From the NCBI GenBank assembly GCA_964393035.1, contig CAYMRX010000001.1, positions 186,001 to 250,000 on the forward strand: a stretch of DNA of 64,000 nt, written 5' to 3'. The notes beneath the pieces were generated by a model. The model saw only the letters and a list, made by a program, of their open reading frames with translations, did no database searches and was not told the origin of the DNA. Shown in pieces: positions 42,011 to 50,441 of the stretch; position 1 is the first letter of the stretch; each line of letters begins with the position of its first letter. A program made the position numbers and the translations under genes. This stretch comes from Tabrizicola_A sp964393035 (GTDB lineage: Bacteria > Pseudomonadota > Alphaproteobacteria > Rhodobacterales > Rhodobacteraceae).

Positions 42011-44286
42011 GCCGGATTGTCGCAGCGCAAGGTCACCATGGCCTTGCCCTTCACCGCACTCGGCCATTGCAGATAGGCTTGCCGGTTGGCCACGCCCTGC
42101 TCGGTCAGCACATAGGGCTGCGCCCATTGCACGGCATTTGCCGCATTGCGCAACGGCCCCTCCAGCACGACAGCCTCGACATTGCGGTGCCGCCCTCCGA
42201 AGGGCATGTAACCCGTGGCATCCACCACCCATGTGGCATCCGCCGTCGCCTGCGTGTGTTCAGCGTAAACCGGGCTGACCGTGGGTTGCCCGACCCCCGT
42301 ATAGGTGTTGTTGGCAAAGACCACATTGCGGAAACTGGCCGTGTTCAAGGTGCCATTGCTGGTATCCACCCGCTCCACCCGGTCCAATGTCGCCCCGCTG
42401 GAGCGGAAAACATTGTTGGTCACGACCAAGCCGTTCAGGAAATGGCCCGCCCCCTTGGGGCTGATGGTGATGAAGCTGAAGGCAGGGCTGTTCTGGCCAT
42501 AAAGAAACAGGTTTCCGGTGAGGGTCAGCCCGCCAAAGGTATAGCTCGCCCCGAAATCCGGGTCGGGGTCATATTCATTCGACAGCTCGATGAACTGGTG
42601 GTCGATATAGTTGTTCGACACGAAACTGCGCACATTCGGCGTGGTAAATATCAACCCCGCGCGCAGATAGGTCGGCGAACCCTTGGTGTCCGAGAATGTA
42701 TGATTGCCGGTGACCGTATGGCTGCCGCCCGCGAACACCCCGAAATGCGCGACATAGGCGGCGCGGTTGTTGCGGATCTTGCTGTCATTGGCATTGATGT
42801 TGAAAGCGATGATGTCTTCGGGCGGGGTCGATCCGCCGCCATTGAACAGACAGCCATCAATCACCAGCCCCTGACAGCCACCACGGAACGAGGTGATCGC
42901 CTTGTTCAAGGGCATCATGAAGGTGCAACGGTCAAACCGGTTGATGCTGCCCTCATAGGGCAGGTTGACGGCACTGGCCTGATAGCCGCAGGAAAACTCG
43001 ATATCGGCGATTTCAAAGCGGTTCAACTCGGTAAACCCGCTGAGATCCAACAGATATTTGAACCGCTTGAAGGTATAAGTCCGCGTGCCGTTGCCGCCCC
43101 ACAAGGGCTGGCTCAACTCCAGCGTTCCGGCCCCGACATTCTTTGCCGCCACATAGACTTCGCGGCCCACCCCGGTGCCGGACAGCCGGGCGCCGACGGG
43201 GATTGCGGCGATGTTGGTCACTGCGGACAGTTGTTTCGGGCTGGCCGTGTTGTAGGTGCCAACGGCGGTCACTGTGACCGTATCCCAAACACTGCCCGAG
43301 GCGGCAGACAAAAGGCCATTTGACAGAACACGGCGCTGGCCAAAGCTGGTGATACCCGCCAACCCCGCCACATCAATGGGCGCGCTCAGTTCAATGCGGC
43401 GCCCGCTCAGATCCAGCGTGTTGTGGTCGGTAAAGTGGAACAGCACCTGAAGGGCGCGGCGAAACCCTTCCAACTCCGAGCCGAAGGCGGCGGCATAGGT
43501 GTTCAGATTGTAATCGCGCGTGCAGGACAGCCGCTGGTCGGCAGGCATCACCAGCCTGCCCTCGAACGTGACCGGGTTGTCAAAGGTGAAATGGCTGCCA
43601 AGGAAATAGACACCGGGCGACACCAGCACCGTCTTGCCATTGGCGGCGGCATCGGCCGCCTCAAAGGCCGCCCAGTCATTGGCAACCCCATTGCCGATCG
43701 CCCCGAAGTCCCGCACATCGACCCAATCGAACATCGCGGAATGAAAGACCGCCGTGACATCCTCGATCATGATGTCGTCGATCCGCACCACACCGCCCGT
43801 CGGCCCGGTCAGATCAAGGCCCAGATGGCCATAAGCCGGGGTTGTGCCCCAGACCATGTCAACGCCTTGGCGATTGCCGGAGCCGATAATGGCGCTGACC
43901 GTCACCACTTGACCATAACCGGTCAGCGGCACATCCGGGCCTTGTTGATCCGCCGTTGCGACATTCGCCCCGCTGGCATTGCCAGCCCAGCCGGCGATGC
44001 GCACCGTGGGCAGAGGGCCGCTGATCGCCTTAACCTTGGCGGTGACACGCAGATACAGCCCCGGCTGAAACGGGATCTGCTGAAAGCATCGCAGCTTCAA
44101 GACCGAGGTGGTCTTTTGCACCTCAAGACAGCCCGTGAAATCCTGATCCGCCGGCACATAGGCCGCATTGGGCTGGCCTGCGTAACTTGCATTGCCCGGC
44201 CGCCCGTCCTCGCTGGACCACAACGCCAGCCCCGCTGAAAACGCCGGTGGCATCAGGACCAGACCTTCGGTGATTGCCTTGTTCAT
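42007..44286 (-). CDS. Large right-handed beta-helix protein, GH28/pectate-lyase-3-like
   Basis: A 759-residue protein without a signal peptide. After an N-terminal jelly-roll-like part (about 1-180) comes VDVRDFGAIGNGVANDWAAFEAADAAA, the start signature of GH28-related pectate-lyase-3 folds (and phage tailspikes). Many short repeats rich in N, G, V and F follow, including NDSKIRNNRAAYVAHFGVFAG and GLVVTNNVFRSSG, as expected of a beta-helix. Catalytic residues cannot be assigned. ATG 44286 (MNKAITEGLVLMPP) is preferred to 44340. It could be an exopolysaccharide-acting or surface protein exported without a classical signal. No polysaccharide genes adjoin. Confidence 0.75.
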   Translation of the reverse strand: MNKAITEGLVLMPPAFSAGLALWSSEDGRPGNASYAGQPNAAYVPADQDFTGCLEVQKTTSVLKLRCFQQIPFQPGLYLRVTAKVKAISGPLPTVRIAGWAGNASGANVATADQQGPDVPLTGYGQVVTVSAIIGSGNRQGVDMVWGTTPAYGHLGLDLTGPTGGVVRIDDIMIEDVTAVFHSAMFDWVDVRDFGAIGNGVANDWAAFEAADAAANGKTVLVSPGVYFLGSHFTFDNPVTFEGRLVMPADQRLSCTRDYNLNTYAAAFGSELEGFRRALQVLFHFTDHNTLDLSGRRIELSAPIDVAGLAGITSFGQRRVLSNGLLSAASGSVWDTVTVTAVGTYNTASPKQLSAVTNIAAIPVGARLSGTGVGREVYVAAKNVGAGTLELSQPLWGGNGTRTYTFKRFKYLLDLSGFTELNRFEIADIEFSCGYQASAVNLPYEGSINRFDRCTFMMPLNKAITSFRGGCQGLVIDGCLFNGGGSTPPEDIIAFNINANDSKIRNNRAAYVAHFGVFAGGSHTVTGNHTFSDTKGSPTYLRAGLIFTTPNVRSFVSNNYIDHQFIELSNEYDPDPDFGASYTFGGLTLTGNLFLYGQNSPAFSFITISPKGAGHFLNGLVVTNNVFRSSGATLDRVERVDTSNGTLNTASFRNVVFANNTYTGVGQPTVSPVYAEHTQATADATWVVDATGYMPFGGRHRNVEAVVLEGPLRNAANAVQWAQPYVLTEQGVANRQAYLQWPSAVKGKAMVTLRCDNPA

Positions 44287-44742
44287 CTTGGAAAACCTCG
44301 CCCTTTGCATGATCTGCCGACTGGCGGGCGCAATCGCCACGCCCTGCCCGAAGGATGTGCCAGAGCGCGGTTAACCCGGTGCGCCACCATCGCGCGCTGT
44401 CGCATGGGCGGACGCAACGGGCAGTGGCGCAACGGGCAGGCGATGCGTCTTCGCTGATCGCACCGGGGCATGGGTGCGAATCGCACGGTCTGCCCCACAG
44501 GGCAGGGCAGGCCGCGCATTGGTGACGCCAAAGCGCCTGCGCACAGGTCCAAGCCATGGACTGTTGCCAAATTGACGAAACTTGCCGCCCTTGATCTGCC
44601 GAATTTCACTTTGACGGCAGGAGTTTGTTGTCTTTGCGCCAAGGAGAGGGTTACATGGCGGGCGAAGGGGCCTGCTTGATTTCGGTAGATGCCTCTGAAC
44701 CCAATTAGATCAATTAGACTCTGCTTTAACCTGGAGGTCACT
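44287..44742. other. Gene-free 456-base region upstream of a small secreted protein
   Basis: I see no credible gene; a 69-codon frame at 44470-44679 has no ribosome site and odd composition. It contains a 12-base direct repeat CGCAACGGGCAG at 44413-44424 and 44428-44439. Just before the small gene there is a 7-base direct repeat AATTAGA (44703-44709 and 44712-44718), AT-rich for this genome and probably part of its promoter or leader. A GGAGG site is at 44733-44737. Confidence 0.45.
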
Positions 44743-44922
44743 ATGAAAAAGATCGCTCTCGCTGCCGCTCTGTCGGTTGCTGCTACCACCGCTTTCGCTG
44801 GCGGCATGGCTGAACCCGTCATGGAACCGGCCGTTGTCGAAGCCGGCACCTCGTCGTCGGGCGGCATCATCCTTCCGCTGATCCTGCTGGTGGCTGTTGC
44901 CGCTGCGGTCGCGTCGAACTAA
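44743..44922 (+). CDS. Small secreted or membrane-anchored peptide
   Basis: A 59-residue protein: signal peptide MKKIALAAALSVAATTAFAG, then an acidic mid-part (MAEPVMEPAVVEAGTSSSG), and a C-terminal hydrophobic helix (IILPLILLVAVAAAVASN). The mature form would be a tiny inner-membrane protein with its N-terminus in the periplasm. A strong GGAGG, a long untranslated upstream region and a perfect terminator mark a monocistronic gene that may be highly expressed. The family is unknown to me. Confidence 0.75.
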   Translation: MKKIALAAALSVAATTAFAGGMAEPVMEPAVVEAGTSSSGGIILPLILLVAVAAAVASN

Positions 44923-44948
44923 TCCTTTCGGATTGGATCAAGATAGGG

Positions 44949-44979
44949 GCGGCAGGGTTTCCTGCCGCTCTTTTCTTTT
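44949..44979 (+). terminator. Rho-independent terminator of the small secreted peptide gene
   Basis: GCGGCAGG, loop GTTT, CCTGCCGC, then TCTTTTCTTTT: a perfect eight-pair stem with a long T-tract 26 bases after the stop codon. Confidence 0.88.
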
Positions 44980-45021
44980 GCCTCGCGCGTTTTTTTAAGC
45001 GCCCGGTTCGGGCCAAAAGAC

Positions 45022-46605
45022 TTAGCCCCAAACCCCGGTCAGGATGTTGCGCGTCACCTGTTCGACGGGGCGCTCGCGGGCGATCAGCCCGGCCACCCAT
45101 TCGCATGAACCTGCGTTGAACACCGCCCCCTTGCCGCGCCGATATTCCGCCATGCAGCCATTGCCCCGGCTGGCCCGACCCAAGGTTTCGGCATCAACCC
45201 GGCCGTAAACCTGCTGCGCCACTTCTTCGGCATCCAGTGTACCGATGAAATGGTCCACATCATGCGGCCCGGTGGAATGGGCCAGCGTCGTGGCGGGCGA
45301 CAGCCCCACGATGGTCAATGTGCCTTGCAGCCCCGTGCCTTCGGCGGCAAAGGGCAATCCATGGGTCATGCCATAGTCGATACCGTCCACCTCATAGCCA
45401 AAGATCTTTGACGCCGCCCCCAGCACATCGCCATAGCCAAGACCCGTGCCCGCCATGGTCCAATGCTCCGGCCGATAGACCGCGAAGCCGCCCGAGCCAT
45501 GGGCGGCGCAGCGGCTCCAGCCGGCATAAACCCCCATGCTGCCGGTCAACCCCATCGTTGCCACGGCAGGACGCGCGACCTGTGGGTGATCCCAATAGCT
45601 GGTCAGCCGATTGCTGCCCGCCAACGGGTCTGCCGTTTCCGCCGTGGTCTTGAAACAGGTCTGGGTCAAAAGGTCGTCCGACAGCCGCGTCTGCCAAAAG
45701 AAATTCCCGGCGAAGCGGGCCAACTCGCCGCCTGTGTCCACCCAAGCCTCCAGATGGTCGCGCATCTCCCAGGTCCAGTATTCGTCGTGGCCCACAATCA
45801 CCGCACGCGCATAACCCGCCAACGCATCGGGGTCGCGGTGCAGATCGTGCTGGGTCAGGTAATCCAAGGCGATCCCCTGCCCTTCGCACCACAGCGCAAA
45901 GGGGCGCTCAAAGGCGGCCCAGCCGGATGAGGCATATTTCTTGGAAATCCCCTTGGCGCGGGCATACTCCATGTGCGGATAGCGCGGACGGCTGAGAAGC
46001 GGCGAGGCATGCGGGATGCGCGGAGCATCCTCAGGCCAGGCCACAAACCCCTTGGCCCAGGGGCGCAAAAGACTGACATGCGGCGCAAACTCGCCGCCGC
46101 TTTCCCCCGTCAGCCCCTGATAATGGTTTGACCCACCCCAATCATTATAGGCGCACCACGTTCCGGTGGCCAAAACCATCGCTATACGCTGTGTTGGCTT
46201 GGCGGTCCGCAGCACGAACATATGCTGCGACTGATGGCCCGGAACGCTTAGCGTGATGGTATAAACCCCGCTCTGCCAATCCCCCGGAATCTCCAACCGC
46301 AAGACCTCTGGCCAGCCGCAGCCAGTGGCGGAACACGCGGCAGGCGTCGCGGCAAAGCGGGTGGCGACCTCACGCTCCAACACCGTTTCCGGCACCAGCC
46401 CATCGCGGGCAATCGTCACATGTGCCGTGGCCGCCGATGACATCGCATGCAGCGTCAGATGCTCACCCGGCCCATAGGACAGCGCCCCGGTATAGCCCCA
46501 AACCTGCGCATGCGCGGGGTCGGCCGAGGCCATTTCATAGTAATGCCCCGTCACCGGGCTGCCATCATCATAGGGACCAGCGGTAAAGAAGCCCTGCAAC
46601 GTCAT
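45022..46605 (-). CDS. N,N-dimethylformamidase large-subunit-like protein
   Basis: A 527-residue protein resembling the C-terminal part of the dimethylformamidase beta subunit, an iron-dependent amidohydrolase. Visible are YNDWGGSNHYQG, ALDYLTQHDLHRD, the metal-site region VIVGHDEYWTWEMRDHLEAWV (Tyr likely a ligand), and ELARFAGNFFWQTR. It is shorter than the ~760-residue DMFase beta chain and no small subunit is adjacent, so the substrate may be another N-formyl or amide compound. The start at 46605 overlaps the stop of the GAPDH gene (ATGA). It is the last gene of the seven-gene operon. Confidence 0.75.
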   Translation of the reverse strand: MTLQGFFTAGPYDDGSPVTGHYYEMASADPAHAQVWGYTGALSYGPGEHLTLHAMSSAATAHVTIARDGLVPETVLEREVATRFAATPAACSATGCGWPEVLRLEIPGDWQSGVYTITLSVPGHQSQHMFVLRTAKPTQRIAMVLATGTWCAYNDWGGSNHYQGLTGESGGEFAPHVSLLRPWAKGFVAWPEDAPRIPHASPLLSRPRYPHMEYARAKGISKKYASSGWAAFERPFALWCEGQGIALDYLTQHDLHRDPDALAGYARAVIVGHDEYWTWEMRDHLEAWVDTGGELARFAGNFFWQTRLSDDLLTQTCFKTTAETADPLAGSNRLTSYWDHPQVARPAVATMGLTGSMGVYAGWSRCAAHGSGGFAVYRPEHWTMAGTGLGYGDVLGAASKIFGYEVDGIDYGMTHGLPFAAEGTGLQGTLTIVGLSPATTLAHSTGPHDVDHFIGTLDAEEVAQQVYGRVDAETLGRASRGNGCMAEYRRGKGAVFNAGSCEWVAGLIARERPVEQVTRNILTGVWG

Positions 46606-47579
46606 GGGTTTGCCCTCATCAACCGGGCGACATCCAGCATCCGGTTGGAAAAGCCCCATTCATTGTCATACCAGCCAAAGACCCGCAGCATCCCGCCTTT
46701 TGTGACCCGCGTTTCCGGCAAGGCCATGATGATGCTTTCCGCCCTTGCCCGCAGATCGGTGGACACCAGCGCCTTTTCCGTGGCGCCGATCACCCCGCCC
46801 GCCGCGGCCAGCACCACATTCACCTCGGCCGCGGTGCAGGGCCGTTCGGTCATGACCGCCAGATCAACGGCCGAAACACTCGCCGTCGGCACCCGCACGG
46901 CAGAACCTTCAATCCGCCCGGCGATCTGCGGCAAGACCGTGTCCAACAGCCGCTGCGCGCTGGTCGTCGTCGGCACCATCGACAAGGCCGCCGCCCGGCT
47001 GCGCGAAAAGTCCGCCGCCGGGGCGTCCACCGTCGGCTGGCTGCCGGTATAGCAGTGGATCGTGGTCATCGACCCCGTCACCACGCCCCAATGTTCATGG
47101 ATCAGCCGCGCCAAAGGGGCCAGCGCATTGGTGGTGCACGAGGCGTTCGAGACGATCGTTTGCACCCCCAACTCGGCCTCATTCGCGCCCAAGACCACGG
47201 TCAGATCGGCAGCCTTCGACGGGCCGGAAATCAGCACGCGGGCCGCGCCTGCCTTCAGGCCCCGCTCGGCCACCTCGCGCGCATCCGCGCGGCCCGTACA
47301 TTCCATCACCAGATCGACGCCCGACAGGTCCAGCCCGGAAATATCCGCCGTCCGATGCAAGGGGATCGCCCGGCCATCCACGACCAAGGCCCCGTCGGCC
47401 AGCGCGACTGTGCCGCGCCAAGGCCCAAAAACGCTGTCAAACTCAAAAAGATAGGCACACATCTCGGCTGCGGCGATGTCATTGATGCCGACAATCTCGA
47501 TCCCCGGCGCCGCCCCTTGCGCCCATGCGCGCAGCACCGACCGCCCGATCCGGCCAAAGCCGTTCACGAATACCTTCAT
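46602..47579 (-). CDS. Divergent glyceraldehyde-3-phosphate/erythrose-4-phosphate dehydrogenase
   Basis: A 325-residue GAPDH-fold enzyme. The NAD loop VNGFGRIGRSVLRA is followed by SNASCTTN with catalytic Cys148, TTIHCYTGSQ with His175, and the end WYDNEWGFSNRMLD. It departs from housekeeping GAPDH where PTSTGAA is usual (here VPTTTSAQ) and in the variable S-loop. It is embedded in a catabolic-looking operon rather than beside pgk or tkt, so an alternative phosphorylated or non-phosphorylated aldehyde substrate is possible. An Epd-like role is an alternative. It overlaps the next gene by four bases. Confidence 0.85.
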   Translation of the reverse strand: MKVFVNGFGRIGRSVLRAWAQGAAPGIEIVGINDIAAAEMCAYLFEFDSVFGPWRGTVALADGALVVDGRAIPLHRTADISGLDLSGVDLVMECTGRADAREVAERGLKAGAARVLISGPSKAADLTVVLGANEAELGVQTIVSNASCTTNALAPLARLIHEHWGVVTGSMTTIHCYTGSQPTVDAPAADFSRSRAAALSMVPTTTSAQRLLDTVLPQIAGRIEGSAVRVPTASVSAVDLAVMTERPCTAAEVNVVLAAAGGVIGATEKALVSTDLRARAESIIMALPETRVTKGGMLRVFGWYDNEWGFSNRMLDVARLMRANP

Positions 47580-47683
47580 CGCCTGCCCTCGTCCCGAATG
47601 GCACCATCCATGCGCAGATCACCACGCAGCGCGGGCGCTTGCAACCATGGCCCGCTCATTTGATCAAACTGGACGTATCCACC

Positions 47684-48925
47684 TCAGGTCGGGTTCGCCG
47701 CCGGAGCCCCACCTTCGAACCGGTTGCCATGCCGATAGTCACAGGGCGCCTCCTGCATCTGCAAATGCAGCCCCGTCCCGGTAAAGGGATGCGCGCGGGC
47801 AAGATCTTCGTCGAAGTCGATCCCAAGGCCCGGCCCCTCCGGCGGCAGGATGTAACCATCCTCCCATTTGATCGAGTTCTTGATGAGCTTCAGATGGAAC
47901 GCCCCGCCCGTTTCAATGGTCTCGGCAATCAGCAAGTTCGGGATCGAGGCCGAAAGATGCACGTTCGCCGCCCATTCCACCGGGCCGCAATAGAGATGCG
48001 GTGCCATTTCAGCGTTGAAAATCTCGGCAATGGCGGAAAGTTTCTTGGCCTCCATGATCCCACCCAACCGGCCCAGCGCAGGTTGCAGGATCTTCACCCC
48101 GCCCGCACGAAGCAACGTGCCAAATTCGGCCTTGGTGGACAGCCGCTCGCCCGTTGCCAGCGGAATACGCACCTGCCGGGCCACCTCGGCAAACTCCAGA
48201 AGGTTGTCCGGCGGGATCGGTTCTTCATACCACAGCGGGTTGTAAGGCTCCAACGCGCGGCCCATGCGGATCGCACCGGGCGTGGTGAACTGGCCATGGG
48301 TGCCGAACAAGAGGTCAGCCTTGTCGCCCACCGCCTCGCGGATCTTGGCGCAAAACTCGACCGAGCGGGTGATGTCCGACATCGCAGGCTCATGCCCGCC
48401 GCGAATGGTGTAGGGACCGGCCGGGTCAAACTTCACCGCCGTAAAGCCCATCTTCACATAACGCGCCGCCGCTTCAGCCGTCATGTCGGCATTGACCCAG
48501 AACTCGGCCGCATCCTCGCCCGGCTGGGGGTAGAGATAGGTATAAGAGCGGATACGCTCATTCATCTTGCCGCCCAAAAGCGCCCAGACCGGGCGGTTGC
48601 GCGCCTTGCCCAGAATATCCCAGCACGCGATTTCAAGACCCGCAAAGGCCCCCATCACCGTAGGGTCGGGGCGCTGGGTGAACCCGCTGGAATAGACCCG
48701 GCGATACATCAATTCGATGTTTTCCGGGTTTTCACCCTGCATATGACGTTCGAACACATCTTCGATCACCGCGCGCATCGCCTTTGGCCCGACGGTCGAG
48801 GCATAGCATTCGCCGTAACCCACAAGCCCATTGTCGGTGGTGATCTTCGGGAAGATCCAATAGCGCCCGCCCCAACCCGGCGCCGGCGGCGCGACGACGA
48901 AGATTTCAAGGTCTTTGAGTTTCAT
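47684..48925 (-). CDS. Enolase-superfamily (mandelate racemase/sugar-acid dehydratase-like) enzyme
   Basis: A 413-residue two-domain enzyme: N-terminal cap (KITTDNGLVGYGECYAS) and TIM barrel. It has GFTAVKFDPAG (base lysine), DLLFGTHGQFT, WYEEPIPPDN and ATGERLSTKAEF (metal-ligand acids), and EMAPHLYCGPVEWAAN (catalytic histidine region). The family abstracts a proton alpha to a carboxylate; dehydration of a sugar acid is the usual outcome, but the substrate is unknown. ATG 48925 is chosen because GGAGG (48933-48937) is seven bases upstream; ATG 48931 would leave only one base. It follows a hydrolase gene by 54 bases. Confidence 0.86.
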   Translation of the reverse strand: MKLKDLEIFVVAPPAPGWGGRYWIFPKITTDNGLVGYGECYASTVGPKAMRAVIEDVFERHMQGENPENIELMYRRVYSSGFTQRPDPTVMGAFAGLEIACWDILGKARNRPVWALLGGKMNERIRSYTYLYPQPGEDAAEFWVNADMTAEAAARYVKMGFTAVKFDPAGPYTIRGGHEPAMSDITRSVEFCAKIREAVGDKADLLFGTHGQFTTPGAIRMGRALEPYNPLWYEEPIPPDNLLEFAEVARQVRIPLATGERLSTKAEFGTLLRAGGVKILQPALGRLGGIMEAKKLSAIAEIFNAEMAPHLYCGPVEWAANVHLSASIPNLLIAETIETGGAFHLKLIKNSIKWEDGYILPPEGPGLGIDFDEDLARAHPFTGTGLHLQMQEAPCDYRHGNRFEGGAPAANPT

Positions 48926-48932
48926 GGCCATG

Positions 48933-48937
48933 CCTCC
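48933..48937 (-). promoter_or_regulatory. Ribosome-binding site fixing the enolase-superfamily start
   Basis: GGAGG on the minus strand lies seven bases before ATG 48925 but only one base before the alternative ATG 48931. Confidence 0.75.
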
Positions 48938-48979
48938 GCTATGACCGGCAGGCTGACGCGAGGCGCAGGCAGGATCATG

Positions 48980-49660
48980 TCAATGCGCGACAAAACCCGT
49001 CGCGATAAGGCGATGGATCCTTGCGGCAAGCGGCCCCGGCAGCGACAGATGCGGACAATGGCCCGAGGAAAGCTCCTCCTGCGCCAGCCCTGCCGCCATG
49101 GACCTTTGCCAATCGGGGGGAATGGCACGGTCGTCGCGGGCGATGATCGCAGCGCGGGGCAGATCGGGCTGCGTGCCGGGAAAGGGCGTTTCCTGCGGGC
49201 GAATCGGCTCTGGCCCCATACGGGCTGTCAGGTCGTCGGTGTCATGAAAGAACAGCTCGCGGCAGCGGGCGGGATCAAAGCGATAGCTTTGCCTGTCCGC
49301 GCTGACCTGAAACGCCCCGCGCATCGGTTGGGACGGCCCGGCCCGGCGCAGGTCGGCCAAGGACTTGCCCGGCTGCGGGATATAGGCGGCGACATAGATC
49401 AGGCCCTGCACCCGGCCCGGCGCAAGGCTGGCGGCAAGGGTGGCAGGAAAGCCCCCCGCCGAATGGGCGACCAAAACGGAAGTCCCCACAAGAGCGTCCA
49501 GCACGGCCTCGGCCTGCCCCTGCAAGGTTGCATCCGCCCCATCCCGCCCCGGCAGGTCAACCGCTCTTGCGCTGTGGCCCAAGGCGACAAGAGCCGGGAT
49601 CAGCCGCTCCCAAGCCCAAGCCCCAAAGCCCGAACCATGCACCAAAAGCAGTTCAGCCAT
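48980..49660 (-). CDS. Alpha/beta hydrolase, methylketone/salicylate-esterase-like
   Basis: A 226-residue hydrolase: AELLLVHGSGFGAWAWERLIPAL (oxyanion-hole HG), the nucleophile elbow VLVAHSAGGFPATLA (Ser), and a C-terminal SSGHCPHLSLPGPLA (catalytic His). Overall it looks like the EstC/MES esterase group. It overlaps the upstream pcaD-like gene by eight bases, and ATG 49660 gives MAELLLVHG. It is one of three hydrolases in this operon. Confidence 0.82.
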   Translation of the reverse strand: MAELLLVHGSGFGAWAWERLIPALVALGHSARAVDLPGRDGADATLQGQAEAVLDALVGTSVLVAHSAGGFPATLAASLAPGRVQGLIYVAAYIPQPGKSLADLRRAGPSQPMRGAFQVSADRQSYRFDPARCRELFFHDTDDLTARMGPEPIRPQETPFPGTQPDLPRAAIIARDDRAIPPDWQRSMAAGLAQEELSSGHCPHLSLPGPLAARIHRLIATGFVAH

Positions 49661-50441
49661 GGCCAATGCTGCGCAGGAAATCGTCAAGCAGCGCCACAAA
49701 TTCCGCAGGCCGCTCCACCATCGGCAAATGCCCGGTGCCGCGCATCAATTCCCAGCGGTGGCCCCGGATCAGATCCGCGGTTTCGCGCACCAGATCGGGC
49801 GGCGTGGTGCCATCATTGGTGCCTGCAATAACCAGCGTCGGCAGGCCCAGCGCGGCCGTGGTGGTGTAGAAATCCGCCCCCGAAATCGCATGGGCGCAGC
49901 CGATCCAGCCCTGCGGATTCATCGCCTCCAGCGTCGCGCGCACCTGATGCATCGCGGGCGCGTCTTGCCATTTGCGACCAAACATCCGCTCCATCGCGCC
50001 GGGCGCATAGGCGGCCAGCCCCGTTGCCGCGACCTCGGCGGCGCGTTGCTGCCACAGCCCCGGCCCGCCGATCTTGGCCGCCGTATTGGCCAGAACCATG
50101 GCCCGCACCAGATCCAGCCGCTTGGTCGCCAGACCTTGCGCCACCAGCCCGCCCATCGAAGAACCGACCACCACAGCATCGGCCAGCCCGAAATGTTCGA
50201 TCAGGCTTTCGGCGTCGCGGATCAGCGCGCCCATGGCATAGGGCGGCGGCGGCACATCTGATCGGCCATGCCCGCGCGCATCGAACCGAAGGCAGCGAAA
50301 GCGCGGCGAAAGGGCCGCGACGGTGGCATCCCAGAGGTGCAGATCCGTGCCCAAAGCGTGTAGAAACACAATCGCAGGCGCGCCCTCTGGCCCGGAAATC
50401 TCGGCGTTCAGCCGCAGGTCTTGCAGCCAGATCAAGGCCAT
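49653..50441 (-). CDS. Alpha/beta hydrolase, 3-oxoadipate enol-lactonase (PcaD)-like
   Basis: A 262-residue hydrolase closest in pattern to PcaD: PAIVFLHALGTDLHLWDATVAALS, the core RCLRFDARGHGRSDVPPPPY, nucleophile elbow VVVGSSMGGLVAQGLA, acid near LVIAGTNDGTTPPD, and RGTGHLPMVERPAEF with the catalytic His. No pcaB, pcaC or pcaHG is adjacent, so lactone or ester hydrolysis in another route is as likely as protocatechuate degradation. It overlaps both operon neighbours (8 and 10 bases). Confidence 0.84.
   Translation of the reverse strand: MALIWLQDLRLNAEISGPEGAPAIVFLHALGTDLHLWDATVAALSPRFRCLRFDARGHGRSDVPPPPYAMGALIRDAESLIEHFGLADAVVVGSSMGGLVAQGLATKRLDLVRAMVLANTAAKIGGPGLWQQRAAEVAATGLAAYAPGAMERMFGRKWQDAPAMHQVRATLEAMNPQGWIGCAHAISGADFYTTTAALGLPTLVIAGTNDGTTPPDLVRETADLIRGHRWELMRGTGHLPMVERPAEFVALLDDFLRSIGHG

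Noticed and set aside
44470..44679. A 69-codon frame in the gap before the small secreted peptide
   Set aside because: There is no ribosome site and the composition does not resemble a real protein; it more likely covers leader or promoter DNA.
47525..49831. A 768-codon plus-strand frame opposite the enolase-superfamily and hydrolase genes
   Set aside because: It spans several convincing minus-strand genes and its product has no fold signature.
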